Part shown: piece by piece, positions 55,070 through 64,000 of the stretch
How positions within the stretch are numbered: the first letter of the stretch is position 1
Layout: every line of letters begins with the position of its first letter
NCBI RefSeq assembly: GCF_004791165.1
Contig: NZ_SRUZ01000006.1
Span: 186,001 to 250,000 of the forward strand
Length of the DNA stretch: 64,000 nt
From: Mesorhizobium sp. M8A.F.Ca.ET.218.01.1.1
Lineage (GTDB): Bacteria; Pseudomonadota; Alphaproteobacteria; Rhizobiales; Rhizobiaceae
Reading direction: 5' to 3'
Notes under the pieces: generated by a model
Seen by the model: the letters and a program-made list of their open reading frames with translations, nothing else
The model's database searches: none
Told to the model about the DNA's origin: nothing
Translations under genes and position numbers: made by a program

Positions 55070-56581
55070 ATGAATGCACCTCTGAAGATTTCCATGCCCG
55101 CCGAGGCTTCCGCCGCGCCCAAGGCGTACAAGCTGCTGATCGACGGCAAGCATGTCGATGCCCGCGACGGCCGTATGCTGGAACGCAAGAGCCCCGGCCA
55201 CGGCTTCACCGTTTCACACTATGCTCAGGCAGGGGCTGCCGAAGTGGAAGCCGCGATGCAGGCCGCGCACAGGGCGTTCGAGACCGGTCCTTGGCCGCGC
55301 ATGAAGGCGGCCGAGCGCGCCGCGATCCTGCTCAAGGCGGCCGACCTGATCGAGGCCCGGCTGGAAGACATCGCCCGCCTCGATGCGCTGGAATCCGGCA
55401 AGCCGATTACCCAGGCGCGCGGCGAGATCGGCGGCGCCGTCGACATCTGGCGCTATGCCGCCTCGCTTGCCCGCACGCTGCATGGCGAGAGCTACGCCAA
55501 TCTCGGCGACGCCATGCTGGGCGTCGTGCTGCGCGAGCCGATCGGTGTCGTCTCGATCATCACGCCGTGGAATTTCCCGTTCCTCATCGTCAGCCAGAAA
55601 CTGCCTTTCGCGCTGGCCGCCGGCTGTACGGCCGTGGTCAAGCCGAGCGAGATGACGTCGGCCTCGACCTTCGTGCTCGGCGACATCCTTCACGAAGCCG
55701 GCGTTCCCGCCGGCGTCGTCAACATCCTCGCCGGTCTTGGCGCCGATGTCGGCGCGCCGATGGTCAGCCATCCCCTGGTCGAGATGGTGTCGTTCACCGG
55801 TTCCACCCGCGTCGGCAAGATGACCATGGCGGCGGCCGCGAATTCCCTGAAGAAGGTTTCGATGGAACTCGGCGGCAAGAACGGCCAGATCGTCTTCCCC
55901 GATGCCGATCTCGAGGCGGCCGCCGATGCAGCGGTGTTCGGCGGCTTCTTCAATGCCGGCGAATGCTGCAACGCCGGCAGCCGGTTGATCGTGCACGAGG
56001 CGATCGCCGACGATTTCCTGGCCGCCGTGAAGACGGTGACCGCCAAGGTAACCGTTGGCGATCCGCTCGATATCAGGACCAAGGTCGGCGCGATGATTTC
56101 CTCCGACCATCTGGCCAAGGTGACCGATTACATCGCGGCCGCCGCGAGTGACGGGGTCCGCATCTACAGCGGCGGCGGGCAACTCCCTTCCAATGCCGGC
56201 CAATATCTCGATCCGACGATCTTACGCAACGTCACCGAAAACATGGCCGTCGCCCGCGAGGAAGTGTTCGGGCCGGTGCTCTCGGTGCTGACTTTTGAAA
56301 CGATTGAAAAGGCGTTGCACATCGCCAACAACACGCCCTATGGTCTATCGGCGGGTGTGTGGAGCGCCAGCATCGACACCTGCATGTCGGTGGCGCGGGG
56401 CGTGCGTTCGGGGACGGTCTGGGTGAACACGTTCATGGAAGGTTATCCAGAACTGCCGTTCGGCGGCTACAAGCAGTCGGGCCTGGGCCGCGAACTCGGC
56501 AAGCGCGCCGTCGAGGACTATACAGAGGAAAAGACAATCCAGTTTCATCGCGGCCAGCGCACCGGTTGGTGGGTCGGCTGA
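55070..56581 (+). CDS. NAD-dependent aldehyde dehydrogenase
   Basis: A 503-residue ALDH superfamily enzyme. Key sites are the ITPWNFP oxyanion asparagine, the catalytic glutamate in MELGGKNGQ, and the nucleophile in NAGECCNAGSR (a double cysteine). The C-terminal end PFGGYKQSGLGRELG is standard. It oxidises an aldehyde to the acid that the adjacent CoA-transferase could activate. It ends 58 bp before the transporter gene. Confidence 0.92.
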   Translation: MNAPLKISMPAEASAAPKAYKLLIDGKHVDARDGRMLERKSPGHGFTVSHYAQAGAAEVEAAMQAAHRAFETGPWPRMKAAERAAILLKAADLIEARLEDIARLDALESGKPITQARGEIGGAVDIWRYAASLARTLHGESYANLGDAMLGVVLREPIGVVSIITPWNFPFLIVSQKLPFALAAGCTAVVKPSEMTSASTFVLGDILHEAGVPAGVVNILAGLGADVGAPMVSHPLVEMVSFTGSTRVGKMTMAAAANSLKKVSMELGGKNGQIVFPDADLEAAADAAVFGGFFNAGECCNAGSRLIVHEAIADDFLAAVKTVTAKVTVGDPLDIRTKVGAMISSDHLAKVTDYIAAAASDGVRIYSGGGQLPSNAGQYLDPTILRNVTENMAVAREEVFGPVLSVLTFETIEKALHIANNTPYGLSAGVWSASIDTCMSVARGVRSGTVWVNTFMEGYPELPFGGYKQSGLGRELGKRAVEDYTEEKTIQFHRGQRTGWWVG

Positions 56582-56639
56582 GTTGGGAGACCCCGGCGGC
56601 ATCCGCCGGTCACGTGAGTTGCAACAAGGGAGGAAGTAC

Positions 56640-57893
56640 ATGTTGCGCAAACTGCTTATCGGAACGGCTCTCGCTTCGGGCCTGGCTTTCGCGGCCCATG
56701 CCGAGGACGTCAAGGAAGTGCAGATGCTGCATTGGTGGACGTCGGGCGGCGAAGCGGCTGCCCTCAACGTGCTCAAGCAGGATCTGGCCAAGGAAGGCTA
56801 TGCCTGGAAGGACGTGCCGGTGGCCGGCGGCGGCGGCGATGCCGCCATGACCGCGCTGAAGGCGATGGTCGCGGCCGGCAACTATCCGACCGCCTCGCAG
56901 ATGCTCGGCTATACCGTGCTCGACTATGCCGCGGCCGGCGTGATGGGCGACCTCACCGAGACGGCGAAGAAGGAAGGCTGGGACAAATCGGTTCCGGCCG
57001 CCCTGCAGAAATTCTCCGTCTATGACGGCAAGTGGGTTGCCGCTCCGGTCAACGTCCACTCGGTCAACTGGCTGTGGATCAACAAGGCGGTGATGGACAA
57101 GATCGGCGGCGCCGAGCCGAAGACCTTCGATGATTTCATCGCCCTGCTCGACAAGGCCAAGGCGGCCGGCGTCACGCCGCTCGCGCTTGGCGGCCAGAAC
57201 TGGCAGGAAGCCACCATGTTCGATTCCGTCGTGCTGTCGACCGGCGGGCCGGAGTTCTACAAGAAGGCGATGAACGACCTCGACGACGCCTCGCTCAAGT
57301 CCGACACGATGAAGAAGTCGTTCGACAACCTCGCCAAGCTCGTCACCTATGTCGACCCGAACTTCTCGGGCCGCGACTGGAACCTCGCCACCGCCATGGT
57401 CATCAAGGGCGATGCGCTGGTGCAGGTCATGGGCGACTGGGCCAAGGGCGAGTTCCACGCCGCCAACAAGACCCCGGGCACCGACTTCCTCTGCTACCGC
57501 TTCCCGGGCACAGACGGCTCGGTGATCTACAACTCCGACATGTTCGGCATGTTCAACGTCCCCGACGACCGCAAGGCGGCCCAGGTCGCTCTGGCCACAG
57601 CCACGTTGTCGAAGAGCTTCCAGTCGGCCTTCAACGTCGTCAAGGGTTCGGTTCCGGCCCGCACCGACGTGCCTGACACCGACTTCGACGCTTGCGGCAA
57701 GAAGGGTATCGCCGATCTGAAGAAGGCCAATGAAGGTGGCACGCTGTTCGGCTCGCTAGCCCAGGGTTATGGCGCGCCTCCGGCTGTCGCCAATGCCTAC
57801 AAGGACGTCGTCTCCAAATTCGTCCACGGTCAGATCAAGACCTCGGACGAGGCCGTGACCGAACTGGTCAAGGCAATCGACGACGCCAAGTAA
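56640..57893 (+). CDS. sugar ABC transporter substrate-binding protein (CUT1)
   Basis: A 417-residue periplasmic binding protein. The signal peptide (1-21, ending AAHA) is followed by VQMLHWWTSGGEAAALN, the start of the CUT1 family-1 binding fold; it resembles the glucose/mannose-type GtsA branch. The ATG lies 6 bp after GGGAGGA. It captures the substrate for the permeases downstream. A very stable hairpin follows. Confidence 0.92.
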   Translation: MLRKLLIGTALASGLAFAAHAEDVKEVQMLHWWTSGGEAAALNVLKQDLAKEGYAWKDVPVAGGGGDAAMTALKAMVAAGNYPTASQMLGYTVLDYAAAGVMGDLTETAKKEGWDKSVPAALQKFSVYDGKWVAAPVNVHSVNWLWINKAVMDKIGGAEPKTFDDFIALLDKAKAAGVTPLALGGQNWQEATMFDSVVLSTGGPEFYKKAMNDLDDASLKSDTMKKSFDNLAKLVTYVDPNFSGRDWNLATAMVIKGDALVQVMGDWAKGEFHAANKTPGTDFLCYRFPGTDGSVIYNSDMFGMFNVPDDRKAAQVALATATLSKSFQSAFNVVKGSVPARTDVPDTDFDACGKKGIADLKKANEGGTLFGSLAQGYGAPPAVANAYKDVVSKFVHGQIKTSDEAVTELVKAIDDAK

Positions 57894-57911
57894 GCATTAC
57901 GCACAAAAACA

Positions 57912-57935
57912 CCTTCCCCGCTCCGGCGGGGAAGG
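57912..57935 (+). other. intercistronic hairpin with UCCG tetraloop
   Basis: CCTTCCCCGC and GCGGGGAAGG form a perfect 10-bp stem around UCCG, a stable UNCG-type tetraloop. It lies between the binding protein and permease genes. Such hairpins keep binding-protein mRNA more abundant than permease mRNA, as in malE-malF. Confidence 0.75.
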
Positions 57936-57983
57936 CTTCCGGTCCGTGAGGCCGGTCGGCCGGACGCCGACGGGAGGAACCCC

Positions 57984-58940
57984 ATGAGCACAGTTGCGAC
58001 AACCCAGATCAAGCTGACGCCGGAGCATGCCCGCCCGCGCACCTCGGTGCGCGGGCGCCTGCAGGACGCCTTGCCCAAGATCGTGCTGGCGCCGAGCTTC
58101 GCCATCACCGTCGTCTTCGTCTACGGCTTCATCCTGTGGACGATCTACCTGTCCTTCACCAACTCCAAGACCTTTCCGTCCTACGCCATAACCGGCGCGC
58201 GCGCCTACCAGCGGCTGTGGAACTGGACCTTCGACACCGATCCGCCGTCGAGCTGGTACACATCGATCACCAATATGGGCATTTTCGGCTTTCTCTACAT
58301 CTTGATCTGTCTGGCGCTCGGCCTGTTCCTGGCCATCCTGCTCGACCAGAAGATCCGCGGCGAAGGCGTCTTGCGTCCCATCTACCTCTACCCGATGGCG
58401 CTCTCCTTCATCGTCACCGGCGTCGCCTGGAAATGGTTCCTCGACCCTGGCCTCGGCCTCGAGCAGACGCTGCACCAATGGGGCTGGACGAGCTTCCATT
58501 TCGACTGGATCAAGAACAAGGATTTCGTCATCTACACCGTGGTCATCGCCGGCGTCTGGCAGGCCTCCGGCTTCATCATGGCGATGTTCCTGGCCGGCCT
58601 GCGCGGCATTGACGGCGAGATCATGAAGGCGGCGCAGATCGACGGCGCCACCACCTTCCAGCTCTATCGCCGCATCGTCATTCCGCTGCTGCGGCCGATC
58701 TTCCTGTCGGCCTTCATCGTGCTCGCGCACCTTGCCATCAAATCCTATGACTTGGTCGTCGCGCTGACCAGCGGTGGCCCCGGTGGCTCGGCATGGCTGC
58801 CTTCGAACTTCATGTATGAGTACACCTTCAAGCGCAACGAAATGGCCGTCGGTTCGGCAAGCGCCGTGATCATGCTGATGACCATCGTCGCCATCATCGT
58901 GCCCTATCTCTATTCGGAATTGAGGGAGAAGCCGCGATGA
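57984..58940 (+). CDS. sugar ABC transporter permease (MalF-like)
   Basis: A 318-residue inner-membrane permease with about six transmembrane helices and the EAA loop EIMKAAQIDGATTFQLYRRI, which contacts the ATPase. The N-terminal tail is long and basic. It overlaps the next permease by 4 bp (ATGA). Confidence 0.92.
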   Translation: MSTVATTQIKLTPEHARPRTSVRGRLQDALPKIVLAPSFAITVVFVYGFILWTIYLSFTNSKTFPSYAITGARAYQRLWNWTFDTDPPSSWYTSITNMGIFGFLYILICLALGLFLAILLDQKIRGEGVLRPIYLYPMALSFIVTGVAWKWFLDPGLGLEQTLHQWGWTSFHFDWIKNKDFVIYTVVIAGVWQASGFIMAMFLAGLRGIDGEIMKAAQIDGATTFQLYRRIVIPLLRPIFLSAFIVLAHLAIKSYDLVVALTSGGPGGSAWLPSNFMYEYTFKRNEMAVGSASAVIMLMTIVAIIVPYLYSELREKPR

Positions 58941-59881
58941 GCGCCGTGACCACTCCCGCCCGCCAGGCCAGCGGCGGCATGAACGTCAAACTCGTCAACC
59001 GCATCGTCATCTACGGACTTCTGGCGCTGTTCGCCCTGTTCTATCTGATGCCGCTGTTCGTCATGCTGGTGACCTCGTTCAAGACCATGGACGAGATCCA
59101 GAACGGCAACATGCTTTCGCTGCCCAAGGCGCCGACCTTCGATCCCTGGCTGAAGGCCTGGGGCGAGACCTGCGTCGGCCTCACCTGCGCCGGCATCAAG
59201 GGCTATTTCTGGAACTCCATCAAGATGGTGGTTCCCGCCGTGCTGATCTCGACCATGCTCGGTGCGCTCAATGGCTACGTGCTGACCAAATGGCGTTTTC
59301 GCGGGGCGACGCTGGTGTTCGGGCTGATGCTGTTTGCCTGCTTCATTCCGTTCCAGTCCGTTCTGTTGCCGATGGCGACGATCCTGGGCAGCGTCGGCCG
59401 CTTCGGCGTGACGCTGCAAAACTCGATCGGCACCAGCTTCGGCCTCGGCAATTCGACGGTCAATCTGGTCTTCGTCCACGTCGTCTACGGCATCGGCTTC
59501 ACCACGCTGTTCTTCCGCAACTATTACGAGGCGTTCCCGACCGAACTGGTCAAGGCCGCCCAGGTCGACGGCGCTTCGTTCTTCCAGATCTTCCGGCGCA
59601 TCATGCTGCCGAACTCGATGCCGATCTTCGTCGTCACCGTCATCTACCAATTCACCAACATCTGGAACGACTTCCTGTTCGCCTCCGCCTATGCCGGCAC
59701 CGGCGATGCGATGCCGATGACGGTGGCGCTCAACAACGTCGTCAACACCTCGACCGGCGTCGTCGAATACAACGTCAACATGGCGGCGGCGATGATCGCC
59801 GCACTCCCCACCCTTCTCGTCTATGTGCTCGCCGGCCGCTATTTCGTGCGTGGCCTGATGGCGGGCGCGGTCAAAGGATAA
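58937..59881 (+). CDS. sugar ABC transporter permease (MalG-like)
   Basis: A 314-residue permease with about six transmembrane helices and the EAA loop ELVKAAQVDGASFFQIFRRI followed by LPNSMPIF. The periplasmic loop with GETCVGLTCAGIKG is like that of the GtsC/glucose subgroup. It forms the channel with the preceding gene. Confidence 0.92.
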   Translation: MSAVTTPARQASGGMNVKLVNRIVIYGLLALFALFYLMPLFVMLVTSFKTMDEIQNGNMLSLPKAPTFDPWLKAWGETCVGLTCAGIKGYFWNSIKMVVPAVLISTMLGALNGYVLTKWRFRGATLVFGLMLFACFIPFQSVLLPMATILGSVGRFGVTLQNSIGTSFGLGNSTVNLVFVHVVYGIGFTTLFFRNYYEAFPTELVKAAQVDGASFFQIFRRIMLPNSMPIFVVTVIYQFTNIWNDFLFASAYAGTGDAMPMTVALNNVVNTSTGVVEYNVNMAAAMIAALPTLLVYVLAGRYFVRGLMAGAVKG

Positions 59882-59885
59882 CCCA

Positions 59886-60999
<1,114 letters not shown>

Positions 61000-61001
<2 letters not shown>

Positions 61002-61103
61002 TGCGTGTCGCCAAAAGTGGATCCGGTTTTGGGGCAACGACATGCATCAAAACAAAGGACCTGAAGCGCGTCGCATGTGTCAATTCAATCGCGGCGCGCT
61101 TTA
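61000..61103. repeat. rhizobial-type intergenic palindromic repeat, copy 2
   Basis: GATGCGTGTCG (61000-61010) pairs with CGACATGCATC at about 61038-61048 (10 of 11), enclosing AAAAGTGGATCCGGTTTT. Then AAAACAAAGGACCTGAAGCGCG follows, whose AGCGCG pairs with CGCGCT at 61095-61100. It has the same plan as the copy at 9068-9194. Confidence 0.65.
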
Positions 61104-61107
61104 GGTG

Positions 61108-62622
61108 ATGGCAAACCCCGATATCGTCATCATCGGTTCCGGCATCGGCGGCGCCACGATCGCTGCCGGTCTGGCCGGCAGCGGCGCCTCCATCCTGATG
61201 CTGGAGCGCGGCGAACCCTTGCCGGCGACCCCGCATGCGCGCGACACGCGCTCGATCTTCGTCGACGGCCACTACCGGCCGAAGGAGATGTGGCGCGAGG
61301 CCGGCGGCGGCGCCTTCAACCCAGGCAATTACTACTATGTCGGCGGCAACTCGAAATTCTTCGGCGCGGTGCTGATCCGCTATCGCAAGCAAGACTTTTC
61401 CGACATGGAGCACTTTGGCGGCGTGTCGCCGGCCTGGCCGTTTTCCTATGACGAATTCGAGCCATGGTATTCGAAAGCAGAGCAGCTTTTCCGCGTGCGC
61501 GGCGCGCTGGGCGAGGATCCAACCGAGCCATTTCATTCGGTTCCCTATGCCTTCAAGCCGGTGCCCGACGAGGCGCCGATCGCGCGTGCCCGCGCCGAGC
61601 TCAAGGGACTGGGCCTGCATCCGGCCTCCCTGCCACTCGGCGTCGACATAGAGACATGGCTGAAGGAGGGCAGGACCGGCTGGGACGCCTTCCCAAACAC
61701 GGGCCAGGGAAAGATGGACGCGCAGACCGCACCGCTGGCAGCGGCATTGACCGATCCGAACATCAAGCTCGAGACCGGCGCCTATGTCGAATATCTCGAG
61801 ACTGCCCCGGACGGCAAATCCATATCCGCCATACATTATCGCCAGAACGGCGAGCTGAAAAAGCTGTCGCCGAAACTGGTCATCCTGTCGGCCGGCGCGG
61901 TCAATTCAGCGGTCATCCTGCTACGCTCGCCCTCACCCGGTAATGGCAAGGGGGGCGACAAGGGCCTGGCCAACCGCTCCGACCAGGTCGGGCGCAATTT
62001 CATGAACCACAATTCGAGCGCCATGCTGGCGATCGATCCGCGCCGCAGGAATGATGCCGTCTACCAGAAGACGCTGATGCTGAACGACTACTATTTGTCC
62101 GACGGCAAGGGCGGCAAACCGCTCGGCAATGTCCAGCTTCTCGGCAAGATCGACGGCAACATGCTAAGGGCCAATGTGAAGCGGGTGCCGAAATTCGCGC
62201 TCGATTACATGGCCAGCCATGCCGTCGACTGGTACCTGATGTGCGAGGACCTGCCCGATCCCGAAAGCCGCATCATGGTCGACGGGAAGGACATCGTCAT
62301 GCAGTGGCGGCGCTCCAACATGCAGTCGCTCGATGGGCTGACCAAGGTGATGCGCGCGAATTTTCGCGCCTGCGGTTATCCCATCGTGCTGTCGCGCCCT
62401 TTCGACAAGCGTACGCCCTCGCACCAGTGCGGCACGGTGAAAATGGGCGACGACCCGGCGACATCGCCGCTCGACCCCTTTTGCCGCGCCTTCGATCACC
62501 AGAACCTGTTCGTCGTCGACGCCAGTTTTCTGCCGAACTCGGCGGCGGTCAATCCGGCGCTGTCGATCGCCGCCCAGGCGCTACGGGTGGCGGACCATAT
62601 CCGCAAGAGCGAACTAGCATGA
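61108..62622 (+). CDS. GMC-family FAD-dependent oxidoreductase
   Basis: A 504-residue flavoprotein. The FAD motif IIGSGIGGATIAAGLA opens it; the active-site end has SHQCGTVKMGDD and the asparagine-containing NPALSIAAQALR. The sequence looks like the glucoside-3-dehydrogenase/pyranose-dehydrogenase branch and lacks an obvious signal peptide. ATG 61108 is preferred over GTG 61105; AGGT lies just upstream. It would oxidise an alcohol of a sugar-like substrate. Its stop is followed by a repeat element. Confidence 0.85.
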   Translation: MANPDIVIIGSGIGGATIAAGLAGSGASILMLERGEPLPATPHARDTRSIFVDGHYRPKEMWREAGGGAFNPGNYYYVGGNSKFFGAVLIRYRKQDFSDMEHFGGVSPAWPFSYDEFEPWYSKAEQLFRVRGALGEDPTEPFHSVPYAFKPVPDEAPIARARAELKGLGLHPASLPLGVDIETWLKEGRTGWDAFPNTGQGKMDAQTAPLAAALTDPNIKLETGAYVEYLETAPDGKSISAIHYRQNGELKKLSPKLVILSAGAVNSAVILLRSPSPGNGKGGDKGLANRSDQVGRNFMNHNSSAMLAIDPRRRNDAVYQKTLMLNDYYLSDGKGGKPLGNVQLLGKIDGNMLRANVKRVPKFALDYMASHAVDWYLMCEDLPDPESRIMVDGKDIVMQWRRSNMQSLDGLTKVMRANFRACGYPIVLSRPFDKRTPSHQCGTVKMGDDPATSPLDPFCRAFDHQNLFVVDASFLPNSAAVNPALSIAAQALRVADHIRKSELA

Positions 62623-62631
62623 CCGGTTTGC

Positions 62632-62832
62632 GCCGCCCCTCATCCGCCTGCCGGCACCTTCTCCCCGTGAAGGACGGGGAGAAGGGACCTGGCCGCAACG
62701 CCGGCGACCTTTTTGCAGCGCTGGCGATTGGCGAAAGCGGCGATGACAGCGTCCTTCTCCCCGTCACTATACGGGGAGAAGTGCCCGGCAGGGCGATGAG
62801 GGGCAGCGCTAGCATTCGCAAGGCTAGCGCCC
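62632..62832. repeat. long inverted-repeat element between GMC and SDR genes
   Basis: A left arm at 62634-62668 (GCCCCTCATCCGCC ... CTTCTCCCCGT) and a right arm at 62771-62804 pair over most of their length. The left arm has its own small hairpin (CTCCCCGT/ACGGGGAG). It ends with GCGCTAGC/GCTAGCGC at about 62806-62830. This is a known type of rhizobial intergenic repeat, interrupting the operon. Confidence 0.65.
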
Positions 62833-62833
62833 C

Positions 62834-63595
62834 ATGACGCGCCCTGCCGCCATAGTCACCGGCGGTGCACGCGGCATTGGATTGGCCTGTGCCGAGGCGC
62901 TCGCCGACGCAGGCTTCGATATTCTTGTCGCAGACCTAGCCGACCAAGCGCCGGCCAATCTCGCCGCCAATATCACCGCGCGGGCTGCAAAATTCGCCTA
63001 TATCAGATGCGACATCGCCAATCTCGAAAGCCACGCCGACCTCGTCGATATCGCCATGCGTGCCTTCGGCCGCATCGACTGCCTGGTCAACAATGCCGGC
63101 ATCGGCGCCGTCGTGCGTGGCGACCTGCTGGATCTCAAACCCGACAATTTCGACCGCGCGCTCGGCATCAACCTGCGAGGCACCGTCTTCCTCAGCCAAG
63201 CCGTCGCCAAGGCGATGCTCCGCCAGCCCGGCGATCATGCGAAATCGATCATCACCATCACATCGGTCAGCGCCGAGATGGCCTCTCCAGAACGCTCCGA
63301 ATATTGCATGTCGAAGGCAGGGCTTTCCATGTGGGTGAAGAACCTCGCGCTCAGGCTCGCCTCGGAAAACATCGGCGTGTTCGAGCTGCGGCCGGGCATC
63401 ATCCGCACCGACATGACGGCGGGCGTGACCGCCAAATATGACGCGCTGATCGAAGGTGGATTGGTGCCGGCGAAACGCTGGGGCGAAGCCTCCGACATCG
63501 GCGCCATGGTGGCGGCGCTCGCTGCCAGCAGACTGGGCTTTTCGACCGGCTCGATCATTAATGTCGACGGCGCGCTCTCGGTGCCGCGGCTGTGA
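62834..63595 (+). CDS. short-chain dehydrogenase/reductase
   Basis: A 253-residue classical SDR with TGGARGIG, NNAG, the catalytic SVSAEMASPERSEYCMSK region (Ser, Tyr, Lys) and a C-terminal GSIINVDGAL. The sequence is of the 3-oxoacyl-reductase-like or sugar dehydrogenase type. The start codon lies directly after a hairpin. It ends 12 bp before the second GMC gene, so they are co-transcribed. Confidence 0.88.
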   Translation: MTRPAAIVTGGARGIGLACAEALADAGFDILVADLADQAPANLAANITARAAKFAYIRCDIANLESHADLVDIAMRAFGRIDCLVNNAGIGAVVRGDLLDLKPDNFDRALGINLRGTVFLSQAVAKAMLRQPGDHAKSIITITSVSAEMASPERSEYCMSKAGLSMWVKNLALRLASENIGVFELRPGIIRTDMTAGVTAKYDALIEGGLVPAKRWGEASDIGAMVAALAASRLGFSTGSIINVDGALSVPRL

Positions 63596-63607
63596 ACGGA
63601 TGAGACA

Positions 63608-64000
63608 ATGACCGACTATATCATCGTGGGCGCCGGTCCGGCCGGCTGCGTTCTGGCCAACCGGCTGAGCGAGGATCCCTCCAATTCCGTGCTGCTGCTC
63701 GAAGCCGGCGGCAAGGACTGGCACCCCTATATCCACATGCCGGCGGGTTTCGCCAAGATGACCAAGGGCATTGCCTCCTGGGGCTGGTCGACCGTGCCGC
63801 AGAAGCACATGAAGGATCGCGTCTTCTGGTACACGCAGGCCAAGGTGGTCGGCGGCGGCTCCTCCATCAATGCGCAGATCTACACGCGCGGCAATGCCCG
63901 CGATTACGACGCCTGGGAGAAGGAGGAAGGGCTGGCCGGCTGGGGCTACCGCGACGTGCTGCCCTATTTCAAGCGCGCCGAGAACAACCAGCGTTTCGCC
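63608..64000 (+). CDS. GMC-family oxidoreductase (choline-dehydrogenase-like), N-terminal part
   Basis: 131 codons are visible before the window ends, with no stop. The start MTDYIIVGAGPAGCVLANRLSED is the FAD motif of the choline dehydrogenase/alcohol dehydrogenase branch, followed by LLLEAGGKD and the GMC signature KVVGGGSSINAQIYTRGN. It is a different branch from the GMC protein at 61-62.6 kb. It probably oxidises a primary alcohol in the locus's pathway. Confidence 0.92.
   Translation, partial: MTDYIIVGAGPAGCVLANRLSEDPSNSVLLLEAGGKDWHPYIHMPAGFAKMTKGIASWGWSTVPQKHMKDRVFWYTQAKVVGGGSSINAQIYTRGNARDYDAWEKEEGLAGWGYRDVLPYFKRAENNQRFA

Overview
The window reads as a chromosomal segment of a Rhizobiales alphaproteobacterium, most likely Mesorhizobium or another Phyllobacteriaceae. 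Supporting signs are high GC with strong third-position G/C, an Omp10-type lipoprotein (a Brucella/Rhizobiales family), homospermidine synthase, the cell-cycle regulator CpdR, GANTC (CcrM) and TTAA-N7-TTAA (CtrA) sites, ROSE-type heat-shock control, an alpha-r8 (suhB/MmgR)-type small RNA and several intergenic repeats of the kind seen in rhizobia. No transposase, phage gene, CRISPR array or rRNA was seen. There is one tRNA, tRNA-Val(GAC).

Layout. 1-9.4 kb: a His-rich nickel/cobalt exporter (cut by the window edge), denD, a zinc-type CDF exporter, a GNAT acetyltransferase, an aminotransferase, a YCII protein, an SDR, a probable anti-Shine-Dalgarno small RNA, a TerB/DUF533 protein, trhO, eda and a frameshifted small exported protein. 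9.5-19.4 kb: a DUF882 peptidase-like protein, a sigma-54 response regulator, pepF behind a tandem array of GANTC sites, a membrane-anchored helix-hairpin-helix protein, and pabB-pabC-DUF3445. 19.4-36.4 kb: homospermidine synthase behind three 21-bp repeats, omp10, a LysM-tailed 5'-nucleotidase, hemH, an FAD oxidoreductase, the qmcA-nfeD pair, kdsD, an outer-membrane barrel protein, galU, a lytic transglycosylase, a DUF459 SGNH protein, then gltD and gltB. 41-49 kb: ltaE, an Hsp20 gene with a sigma-32 promoter and ROSE-like leader, a lysophospholipase-like hydrolase, a Cys-rich mini-protein, a DUF1127 protein, an AraC regulator, hisN, an alpha-r8 small RNA, an N-formylglutamate amidohydrolase, cpdR and tRNA-Val.

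49.2-64 kb is a single catabolic locus. A LacI regulator gene and a divergent DUF993 gene flank two near-identical operators. Downstream come a Gfo/Idh/MocA dehydrogenase, a CoA-transferase, an enoyl-CoA hydratase, an aldehyde dehydrogenase, a CUT1 sugar ABC transporter, a GMC oxidoreductase, an SDR and a second GMC oxidoreductase cut by the window end. The set suggests uptake of a sugar-like compound, oxidation to an acid, activation to a CoA thioester and cleavage or hydration. I do not recognise it as a named pathway.

The strongest candidates for undescribed biology are RNA and regulatory: a minus-strand RNA with a CCUCCUCCC loop under a perfect CtrA box (6.2-6.35 kb), a look-alike hairpin in the hsp20 3' end (42.74-42.79 kb), the alpha-r8 RNA beside hisN (47.2 kb), the GANTC array before pepF (13.45-13.53 kb), and the LacI/DUF993/GMC/CoA locus.
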